This document shows, piece by piece, positions 37,341 to 49,300 of a DNA stretch of 64,000 bases. The DNA comes from Phallusia mammillata (Eukaryota; Chordata; Ascidiacea; Phlebobranchia; Ascidiidae): positions 89,568-153,567 of the forward strand of contig QLIY01000115.1 in assembly GCA_003260075.1 (NCBI GenBank), written 5' to 3'. A program made the position numbers and the translations under genes. The stretch's first letter is position 1. Each line of letters starts with the position of its first letter. The notes beneath the pieces are model-generated. The model made no database searches. It saw only the letters and a list, made by a program, of their open reading frames with translations, and was not told where the DNA came from.

Positions 37341-40300
37341 TATCACACGCTTGTCGCGTCACACACCCCTGGAAATCGAGAAAATTTATCGAAAAAATTT
37401 GCTCTCGCCAAAAAAAAATCATGACGTAATCGTACAGCACAATGACTAAGCAAATTTTTTTGACAGGTAAGAGGTAACATATGCCTGTAAAAAGTTTGTT
37501 AATTATTAGATAATATAACTTGTGATAGTATCGGGAATTGAAAAAGATACAGAGATCACACTTTCGACAAAAGATAGCATGGGGCCTTAAGCAAACAACA
37601 CGTGGCCATTTATGCCGTTGCCAAGCGATCCTGACCATATTAATAATTGACGAAATGTGGAGAAATGCCTGCGCTAAACGACGTCTTGTGATGAACGCTT
37701 TAATCAACGCACGGGCGACTGTGAGTCGTTTACATTTAAAAATCTTGTTTCAAAGGCACAAACCCTGTACACATGCAGAGCACTAAGTTTAGCAGTTCAG
37801 TGTTTTCTGTTTATTTTCCAAGGGACATTGTGTAACACCGTTATATCCACAGTTAAACTTTTTCTGAGTATGCTTGAACTGCATAGTAATTTGTTTAATG
37901 ATACAAAGACTTCGATAAAATATAGCAATACTTTGAAATTGATTTTAAGACCATTAGAGTTTGACAAGTGCAAAATAGTTTTAGTGATAGTGGCCCACAG
38001 AAAGAATCAATCTTACTCCAGGCTACTGATGTACTAGATATAAGCCATAAGGCAACAACAATCTAGATACCTGCTATAGCCCCAGGACAAACTCCTGCCA
38101 AGGTGACAATAAATTCAACATTCTTGCAACACACTCTTCTCATTCTTTTAAGTGTTCAATATTTTCTCACATGGTCATTCTAACTATTTTTTACAAGTAA
38201 CTAATTGCCAATTGTACAAAAATGAGAGAGAAAAAATGAGAAAACTTACCCAAGAGATAATGAAAATCTAAACATGCCACCAAAAGACAAAATTTACCTG
38301 CTGTAGACTTCTGCTGGTGCACTATTTATTTCCCTGTCATTTTTATGTCTTCCATAATCCTCAATGGAGTCTTTAAATGCTTGTACTAACAGTATCAAAA
38401 TCACAGGAGCCATGGACAAGAAGGGCTGAACAGCTTCAATTGCCGGTACAAAGTTTAGCAAGATAATAAACACGAAGTAACAGTTTGCGAATCGATGGAA
38501 CTGTTCAAAGAGGTTTTTTGGTATAAAAGATAAGAGAGTGTACTTGGTAGTTCGTATTTTATTTTTTGCATAGATGTCATGCAACTTTTTGATTTGCATA
38601 AGTTGGTCATTGTTGTGCGTATAAGTTTCATTCTGAAGGACATGAGGGGGTGCAAGTGTTCTGACTTTGTGTTCCCCTCGTATTCTCCTGCAACAAATAG
38701 TAGTGTTAATCATCAACAACTGATGTTTAGCATAGAGGCACTTTCTAAAAGTAAAAACTACATGCTTCAACAGGTTTTTACACTGCCAATTTTTAAAGTA
38801 CACACCTTTTCTTGAAATGTAGGAAATCTTGAATACTCCGGGCACTTGACAATATACTTGAATTTCTGTTCACATTGCTTTCAGAGTCAACAATGGCATG
38901 GCCATTTATATTTCCATTTGGAATATGTGTTGCCATGGCATACAGTTACATTACAGACCAGATCACTAAAAAGTTTTTGTTATGCGTTGCTACTTGCTTC
39001 ATTGGTGTTGGTGTGTGTAAAAGACAGCTAGTAAAACAAAAAAAAAATAATGCACATACTTTTTGGCAACTACTTAAGCCTTGTCTGTTTCTTTTGCAAA
39101 ACATAATTTTAAGAAATAAACACTGCCAAGTATTCTAGTCAGCCTTTGTGACTAGATGAGTTTCTTACTCATAAGGACCCTCAAGAACTTTTATCTATGA
39201 GCACTGTAATAACAAAAACCGTTTTGAGTAAGTGTAAGTGGTAAAAATCGCAATCCTTGTTAAATAAGCTAAAACATCATACGTGCTGTCTGTAAGTACA
39301 TACAACTGGTCAAGACACACTTTGTAACCTTAAATGTAGGCTGCTGACAAACGCATTGTGACATCATAAATATGCTAAACATTCCAATGAACTACAGTAG
39401 AAATACAACTGAACTGTAAACCGACAAAGCTATTTCTTTATCGTGCCACCATTTGAGTAACACGCGTGACTGGCCGCTTGAGCCTGTAACCCTAACCTGT
39501 CGCCTGATCTTTGTTCTGACGGTTCATTTCGGTATTTCACTGGAAACCAGACAACAGGCAAAAACAAACGCGTGTATCACTCGCAGGAACGACTGGCAGT
39601 CTGGGAGATAGACCAAAATCGCTCGTAAAACACCTTTTCTCTGTGCGCCGCTTCACTCGTCCGCTTTGTTTCTTTGAAGCCGCCTACCTGCGCAGCAACA
39701 AGTGTAAACAGAGCAAAGAAACAATTTGGTCTAATCGTTAAACTGCTACAAGTGAGATCTAATATTTCTAACTTTACACAGAACAATCAATCGTAAAGCT
39801 GCAACTCTCACAGTGCGTGACATAAACAAGTGACGCAAGCCGTGAAAAACGTTTCGCCTGCGATCGGAAATGATTGCGTCGCGATTTGACGTCACAGGGG
39901 TTACGTTTGGCCATCCTCGTTGTAACGCGTTCGTGGCGCCAACTCGTGGTAATTGTTTGTAAAGATTGGTTGGTTCGGCAAAACGTTCTTGTCTGTTGGC
40001 ATCCGAGAAAGCAAGTCGATACGACTTTAATTTGTGTTACAGGCTAATGTCAAATTTTCGTTCACAGCACATTCAGAATAACGCAAAAAGTCGAATGTTG
40101 GACTGTGGTACAAAGCATGCAAACTGTGTGTAGTTGGTACAAACCACATTTTTGCAGTATTTGTTTGGTATGTTTGGCCTGGGTCATCACAGTTCAGCCT
40201 ACATAAAGAATGGCAAAATATCACAATTTACTGCAACCAAATGGAAATTGGTTTATCTGGATACTGGACTGGGCTATTAGACAAAAAATATTCCAAATAG

Positions 40301-43300
40301 CCGTTAGAAAACTGGCGTTTGTTCAAATCATAGCAAGGCTCGTTGCGCTTGTTGAGCATTCCTAAACTAATGTGGTATGGTATGCAAACAACCCGACTAG
40401 AACAGCAGTTATCGCTGGCGACGAGTAAAAAGAAAGCCTTTTAAAGCCATGTCCCATCTCATTGTCGTTTTAGCGTAAAAACTTTTTGTAGTGAAAAGAC
40501 GCAAATGAAACTGTAATCTTTCAAAACTGATGTAGGCCTTGAATCCTAAAAAATTGTTTATGTAATCAAAACAGATTAATAGGTGGTTAGTTACAGCTCG
40601 TTAAAGACAAAAGATCCAATATTGTTAAAGGCCGACTTACCCGAATGTGGTGGCCACGGAACAGTTGATGGCTTTGTCCAGCTTGTAACGACTGAAGTCT
40701 TCAAACGCGTCTTTTGCGCCTTGCATAATGAGCACAGAGAGAAGGGGTAGCATACTGACTTCTTTGGCGAACGCATTAATTTGCGGGATAAAATTTAGAC
40801 CGATCAGTATAAGAAAATAAAAATTTGCCAGGCGGTGAAATTGCTCGAATAAGTTTTTTGGCAGAAACGACAGCAGTGTATACTTGGTTGTCCGAATCTT
40901 GTTGCCGCGGTATTTCGACCGCGTACTGTGAAATGTTTCCAAATGTTTTTCGTACTTCGACCCAGTACTTAAATGAACCCAGTTCTCATTAGGCTTCCAA
41001 GATAACGGGATATGTGTTGGAGCCACATACCGCTTTTTGTGCCCTGACTTCTTGCCAAATTTTGTCCTTTGTGTAAGCTTGCTGGCCATAGTAAATCACA
41101 GTGTTACAAATGCCTATTTTTACAAAAAATGCATTTGTGTAGCCCTGATAACAAAGTTGAACATTTTCAATGTCAGTTTGCTGTAAATGTAAATATTGGC
41201 ATATCAGTTCATTTCAAAATAATTTTTATTTGGCTCGGATTCAGATGCTCAAAATGTTAAAAAACCTAATTTTCAACTCAATAGACGTCTGACCCGAAAT
41301 GTTGTAACAACAGAAGTAACATTTTATAACATTGAACTTTGTTTGTCTGGACTTAAAGCAGGCGTAGAAAGAGACCACAAATTGCGTTTTATAAACTGTG
41401 AAAGTAACAATCAATACACAGTTTCAATACACAACGACCAACCAACCTGACTATCTTTTAAAAGCCAACAGAACGCCTAACGACCACCTCGTCCATAAAG
41501 TGTTTAAATTTAAGCAGCACTTCAAGGAAGCAAACGCATTCTACATGCATGACTAGTTGGACCAGTAGGCGTTGTAGTAAACCAACGCAGCGCATCCAAA
41601 ACCATGTAGGTACTGAAAAAACAAATACATTCATCGAACTGAGCTGTTTAACCACCTCACTCAGACTAGCTTTTACGACGAACATAACAAAGAAAGCACA
41701 CTTTTCAAGCACAAACTTTTTATAAACTGAAATTCACCATTCTGTGTGTGCACAGTTCATGCTTCTGTCTGAGAGGAAATTTTCCCAATACGACATATTG
41801 CTATAGCCGCGAGGTAATGGAAAATTCTCTTATATTTGTTAAATGGGGCTAATGTTCGATTTATAATTGGACTCGAAATAGGGTAACACTTTTGTCCCAC
41901 GCTGAGCAGACGCCAATAACGATACGCTTATCAATAATTCAACATATGAGTCGCGCTAATAGCTTGAAAATGTTTTCCCAAAGGTGTCAAAAATAGTTTG
42001 TGGTCTGGACCTCTTGACAAGTTCGTTAAAACGATACGTCACAAAAATACTGCCTAAAAAATGAACGGGCAAAACCACAGCAGTTAAAGATCTGAAATAC
42101 CCAAAGCAGTTAAACTTATAACTTTTTATTACTTTACACTTACAGTTATAATTTACGCTTATAAGCAAAACGCATTCATGTACCTTAGTTTTCTGCTTAA
42201 TATACTTAAAAGACAATACAAAAACGATACGGTATTTACGGACGAATGGCGTTTTTCGTGCCAGACCGGCGGCAAAAAATGGAGAAAACCAGCAGAACCG
42301 GGGCAAACAATATTTAGACATATCAAACATCCCCCAAAATTCTCTACCCAGGTTAATTTAGAGTTTTCCCGCCACAGTGTAAAATGTGGATACAACCCAA
42401 TACATTGTCATTCCAGATTGCCCACCAAATGGTATTCGTATTGCAAAATCTGTTAGTCCACAGCACCAAATATAAAGACAATTAAAGAAACTTTTTGATA
42501 ATTATTACAGTATTACAACACTTTCGTATCATCGCCGAGCTTAAAGATTTTACCTCCTACGATGGTGTACTGAAAGCGAAAGACAACAAAGCACATGCGA
42601 CACAATAGGCAAAATATCTTTGCGGTGTTAAAATTGACAACTGCTTGGGAGTTTCTCCTCACAACGAATTACTGCCTGTAAAATCAAGCAACAGAAAAGG
42701 GCTGATCGAGCAACTGTGTTAATAAGCTGTTTAAACCACACACTTAAGCCTGAAAGTTCATTGAGCTTGTCAGTTTCACTCGTTAGTTCTACATTGTTAT
42801 AAAACAGTAACAACCCTTACGGTTTGAAAGATTAAGTCATACTTAACGTTTTTACAACAACATCACTTCCTTTACAATGATTTGTTCAGGAGCTTTATGC
42901 GTCATCAGTCAACATGCAAGGGGTACAAAGGTATGCTAGACATCACCTGTTCAAGTAATATTTTGAAATAGTGATACGTCGAGATACTTGGCTGATGTTT
43001 AAATATTAACTAACACAAAACATTATGCACGTGAACAAACAAACAAATCGAAGGAGTGATACCAACATCAATGTATGACCTTAATTATACATACGATTAC
43101 ATACGATTTTTTAGCACTTTCACTGATTTCAACTGAAGTTGACTGAATGATTTACTATCTTTCGTCAGTTGTCCGTGGTAATGACTGTCTGCCTCTAAAA
43201 TACACAAGAGCATTTAAAACCGCTGGTCTATTCTTGTCACATACATACATGTCTCACAGCGTTAAAAAACATATCCGTAATACACCTTAACAAACTAAAA

Positions 43301-46300
43301 AATGCTTACCACACGAAAACACCATAACAACCAGTGAAGCATAAGGCCTCAATTACACTTCCATCTAAACGTGGTCTGACATGACAGATTTCAGCGTTGC
43401 GAATACAAAACATTTGCTTTCCACGGCTTTTCCAACCTACGCCACGTTAAGGGGGATTTCCCCAACTAACCGAGACAAAGAAAGTTCAAATCCGCAGCCA
43501 TGTTCCTTGACCCGATCATGAAGTCGTTAATCTCCTATGGTGAAGTGTACATGCTAAACGTTCGGTCTACATATCCGTTGTCAATTTACCCCGTGGGCTA
43601 TTCTCGATGACGCAGAATAACTACGCAACTAACTGGGCGTTTCATATCCTTAAAGGCCAATTTACTCGAACTTTGGAGGCGTTTCGAAACTGTGTCTTTT
43701 CATTGAATCTATCTTATATCAGGCTATTTTAAAGCAATTTTCGCACACGAGCCAACAGTATTAGTAAAAGAAAATGGAATAGGACACAGCACATAAACAC
43801 TGATACGTATTCATCGAAGCAAGATATGCTTTATATTCTCACAAAAAAACGGAGTATGACACGCCCTGTTTATGTTCTATTGCGTATGAATTTAGGACTT
43901 ACGTCACACCCAGCTATAGTATTGGCTAAACTTCACTGCAGCTTTATGCGAATAAAAAACCAAATCATATCAGGCATAATGTTAGGTGTATTTGGTTCTA
44001 ACATCGTGTCTCAAAATCGGCCAAAAAAGCAGTCAAACAAGAAAATCCCAAGTTATGAAGCTATTATTATAGTGACTTCACAAGAGTTGGAAACAGTGTT
44101 GCGGGTACTCTGGGTCAAAAATGCTTGGCAGACAGTAAGTGATATACTGTTTAACTCTTGGAGCCCAAAACCTGCGCAACTGTCCAAGATTTCCTCTTAA
44201 CTAAAGTATTTCGAGATCGTGTGGGATTTAACAAAAAGATAACCTTAGCTGGAAAATGTCCAAAGTCGCGTTCCTGCAGACTGGATTGCTCGAAGTGCCT
44301 AATTATTCCAGTTACAAAACACTTCCGTCAGAAGTAAATGCCCTAGCTTCTAGTGTGAGGCGTCCAAAACGTGTAAATCGAAACAGTAAAGCGTTAGTAG
44401 TAGGGCTGTAAGCATAACATACATTAATACAATTGTTATAATTTTCCAAAAAGTCCACAGTAAGTTAAGTGTTCTTTGTTAGATCTGATGGCATACCATT
44501 AGGTCAAAGTTAAAGTTTCCTTTCCTCAAACAATAGCATCAAGCTAAAAATTAACTTCCAAGTGAATCGTAATATACAGTACATAATCCATTCATATGTT
44601 GAACAAAAGCAAATTTCAAGATACTTGACCTACTTTCATTAAACGTTAGCCATGTCTTTGATTTGGCGTTTAATGTGCCTGTCTATCTTCAAAGCACGAA
44701 CATTTTACTATTCTGTCTACACCACTGCACTCACTAAATTCTAGTAATACATTTTCCACGCTGTTGCCGGGCACGTTACAACAGGTCACCACACTTTACC
44801 AGCTGCTGGTTGGGAACAAGCACCGACCTATGACAAACAGACTGACATCTCTATAGTTAGTGGCGAGTTTGCAGCCTTCTCAACCACACGAGCTTGGATT
44901 AGCCATTGGTAAACAAGTTAATTAGGCTAACCTTACTTTACGATCGTTATTGTTTGAACTGTGTCGGACACTTTGCTTATTAAACAAAGGATACCAAAAA
45001 TCAAAAAACAACTTCACCTGTTACTTAAACTGACGAAGTACTAACTTTTAAATCAAAACAACAATATGTGGTTAGATACATCCATGTAAAAAACATTGAG
45101 CCTTAATGAGGAAACTTGCAAATAACGACGATAAACCAGCAACGAAAACTGTCAAATGGCTTGTACAAAATATTTCAAACAACAGTCGTACAAACATTTC
45201 TCACATAGCTTTAGGTGCTTAACGTGGCTGTGTTGAATCGGTTTCTTTAGGTCACAGAGACTGGAACTTTTTCATCCCCCGCATGCCAAGATCACACAAG
45301 TACCACTGTTTGTTACACAAAAACGCGATGGTTTTATTGCACTGAATAATTTCCAATCGGCTAAATAACTCGTTAAATACAAACAACCTCCTATTTAAGC
45401 CGCCAGAAAAAAAGGTATAGTTTTCGCACATACGACATGTAGACATTTGTTAGCGCAGTAAATCATTAGAGCATTAAAATACCATTTTTCCTGGATAGCT
45501 GGTAAAATGTCAAACACTGATCCTTCTATAAAATGAAACAATATTTAAGCCTATAAAATAAAAAAAACCTTGTTTGCGTAAATTCCCATCAATAATTTTG
45601 AATATTTCAACATGTCAAATAAAAAGATGCTTAAGAAAACACTGCAATATGACCATTGTAGAAAACAAAACGCGTCTGTTCTGAGCAAACATGCTCGTAC
45701 TCTGCCGGGGAGCCGAGTAAACATTAGCTGGAATTGCCAATACATTTTATGTTTCCTGTTATGTTCTCGTTTATACAATAAGATAACATCTGCAATTATT
45801 TACATCTCTGGGTGTATACTAAAAATAAGACTTCAGTATATATATTTGCATTTATATGCACTAAATCAGTGGTTCCCAACCTTTTTTTAACGCGACCCAA
45901 ATACTTACCAAAATTTAGTTTTGTGGTTTCTCGCGACCCATGCACATGCTATTTTAGTTGTTTGTTTGTCTGTAAGATAGGAAAGTTTTTTGAAAATTAC
46001 TACGCCAGTTTAGCAAATCAATAACCTTATAACGAACAAACGCTGTTGTTTTTTACGACCAAACATTTCCATTTATTCCGAACTTGGAGCTGAATCGAGG
46101 CATTATTTGTCAGACAACGCTCTACTGTGAGCTAACACATCACTTTATGACGTCACAAACAGTTTTAACCACACAACGAAAAGTTGTGATGAAGTTATTA
46201 TTGGGCAACAATTTAAAGCCCTGGGTAATATAAAAGTAACGCTACGAGGCGTCAAAAAGTAGATGCTGTAATTGTCACTAAAACAAGCGACCCAACTTTG

Positions 46301-49300
46301 GGTCGCGACCCATAGGTTGGGAACCACTGCACTAAATCTTACGTGATGATTAACCGCATACACAATTTCCCATATTTACAACGGTTATACATTTGTTATC
46401 TAAATCAAATTGGGTCCTTATCTTTAGCCAGTATTTACCAACACGCCTGTTTCTACAAGCAGACACGAAATGGTTCCTTACGCTTGTATGCAAATTCCTT
46501 AAGTTATTCTATGATTATTTTTACGTGCAAAAGACGACGGTACCAAATTATTTTATCCACGTTCAACAAGCTGTGCAGTATTGACAGTATTGCGGTTTTC
46601 TTCCCCAACTGGACTGATTTCTGACGTAGAGTTGTGGGTTGTTTTTGCAAGTTGCGGGGTGCGGTTTTTGGGCGGGTGGTCCTCGGACTGATTTCAGTTA
46701 TCAAACACATTTTTTGAAACTGTTACACTCTTATAAAAAGTACGTTATTTTCTCCCCCCCCCCCGGTTTTTGGGCGGGTGGTCCTCGGACTGATTTCAGT
46801 TATCAAACACAGTTTTTGAAACTGTTACACTCTTATAAAAAGTACGTTATTTTCAAAAAAAAAAAAACTTTCGTACGGCCCTGCAAGTATGGTGAGCCCA
46901 ACAGAAAGCAATAACGCTGTGAACAAACTTAAATTTCGAAGAGGGTCAAAAACGGCCTTTTTACAGCGCATTGGGGATTGTTTGGCGATCCTGACCAAAT
47001 CTAACCCATTGGTTCCCAACCTTTTTTGTCCTGTGCACCCTGTTAGTCGATATTCAAATCGAACTCCCGCCTACAAATTTAGTTTGCTATAGATATCGTT
47101 TACATTAACATTTTAATGTAATTCTTAATAATTTTAAACATAAAATCTTAGAACAGAAATTAAACTGCCTTAAATCGATAATACGAGAACTTGCTTTGAC
47201 GAGTTAATGCAATGTCAAAGGTGAACAGCGGTGTTGTGGCAATAGCATAACACATGTTTTTTTTGTGTTTCGGAACACGAATATTTTGGCCTGTAGTGAA
47301 GGCTTAACTATGAAGTGAAAGTATTTTCTTTCAATCGGACATCAGTTTTTATCTTTACCGTTACATTCGTTTACATTCCCCTTTATACGACACTATTAAA
47401 AGACAGCCAAAACGCGTTCAATAGAAATGTACGTTTCATTACCCGGACTTACGAAGAACGTTTGCCTAAACCAACGTCAATACTGCATGACTTTTGTCAA
47501 CTATTCGTTTGATTCGAATTTGACCCTTGTTCATTTTCTACAGCGTAATGATCTACGCTAATTCCATATCCTTATCGTGGATGCTATTGGAAATTTGTAG
47601 CTAAACACTTCAGCTGACTAAGTTTTTGTCTTAAAACACAAACAACTAAGAACTCAATATTTGCAACTGACAGAGCAAAAAAAATAAAAATAACTAGCGA
47701 CACTTTTAAGTCGGCAACTGAACGTGGGTGTTTTTTTTTGTTATGTGCTGGTAGGCAAAGGTAATATTAAATTCATAGAATCCTTGAGTAAATCTTAAAC
47801 AGCATCCTGTTTACCAAGTTATTCAACGGGAGACTCCTGAGGCCTTGACGTACTCAACTAATAAGTGCTCAAATATGTACTCAAGATTTCCTCGTACTAC
47901 CAACACACTAGAGTGTTCTCAAATCCTATGATAATGCTGAAGAGGGCCAATCTGGTGCCAAGAAGAAATAAGAAACAAATAAATATACAAAGTCGACAAT
48001 GTTTGCGATCCTCAATGTCGTTGATTGCGGCTACATGCTAGAATACGTACGCCTAACTTTTCGTCATAAAGTAATAATGAGTCCTTAAATGAGCGAAAAC
48101 TCTCATGTTCTGCACGCTTGGCTTTGTAATTAATTGCCAAACGTTTTCTTCAGCCTCCTCCTATTAACATCTACAGTTTACACATTGCGCCATTTTGTTG
48201 CGTTTGATCATTTTTTTCAATACGAAAGTATGCAGGTACTGTACACTCTTCACACAAAAAGTGATTATAACAGAGTTGTTTCCAGACACAAAATCGAATG
48301 CCGCTGTTACATCCACCTGTCTGTCTTGAGTCATTTAAAATGTTAAAGCCAGAAAGAGTACAGAAGCCAACACAAGGCCTTTTGTAAGCCATCTACTGCT
48401 TTAAACAGTGTGGTTTGCGGTAACAGTTTCAGGACTCCAAGTAGTTGTCATGAACGCACCCCCCCCCCCAGTGTTTTGCAGACACCTTGTGGGCACACAT
48501 GTACAAAAAAGTGTAACCGCTGGCTGGGCAGGCAGCAAAAATGCCCACATTCTCTTTACTTTTTAAACTGCCTGTTCACACAGACCCCCTCTTCTCCCCA
48601 CAACGACAACAACTGTTGTACCGCATAATCCCGTATAAATTTGCATTTTAAACTCTCATACAACACAATGAAACAATAGTTTTTCAGAAATTTACCTATG
48701 TGCAAATATATATAAATCGTGCTTCCAGAAAATACAATTGCACTTAGTCCAAATGCTAGCAATATTGTCTGCGCCTGCAAATTTGCAAATCACAACAAAT
48801 GCGCCAGAGTCGCGAAAGAGCAGTCGTGAAGCAAAAGCGTGACTGTATTGAGTTTCTTAGTAAGCAACTTTATCAACAAATAGTTTACTATAAGCATGAA
48901 TTTCGTTTCACTAACATACATATCAGTTAATGAAAGAAGGGCCGTTGCAAAAGGTAAACACGCTGGCAACTACCTTCAATTTAATAACTTAGCGCAATAG
49001 TATATGTGTTGTGAAGGTCGCGGTATGAATACATATTAACGGACTTACTGGCAAAACGTTTCCACCAGCTGGGAATTGATGCGAGTGTCCATGTGGTGAC
49101 GTTGTACGTCCTCTATGAGATCTTTAATGCCAAGCACACCAAGAACGATCAAAAGCGGAATCATACACACCTGCAAAGACAAAGAGCGTAGTTTAGTTAG
49201 TACACGGAACTCAAGGCTTTAATAAAAGATGATGGAAAATGTGCAATATGTTAATCTACCGGTCGGGGATAATTATGAAAACAAAACAAGGATACACCCG

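Larger units (their letters stand above)
41090..49048. other. intron of the module C transcript; no independent gene seen
   Basis: About 8 kb separate module C from module A. Apart from the MITE, the dispersed repeat copy and poly-C joins listed separately, I see only short chance frames without splice context. Any promoter of module A should lie just above 41089, but no element was recognised. Confidence 0.45.

Noticed and set aside
37029..37707. Open frames of 77-157 codons with long glycine or proline runs
   Set aside because: They are translations of the 85-G tract, which is probably an assembly artefact; the flanks have no family resemblance.
43826..44200. 124-codon plus-strand frame beginning [11 protein letters not shown]
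   Set aside because: It lies inside the flippase intron, shows no recognisable family and has no splice or promoter context; a chance frame is more likely.
46639..46914. 91-codon frame with an internally repeated peptide
   Set aside because: The repeat comes from the poly-C-joined duplication at 46754, not from a repeat protein.
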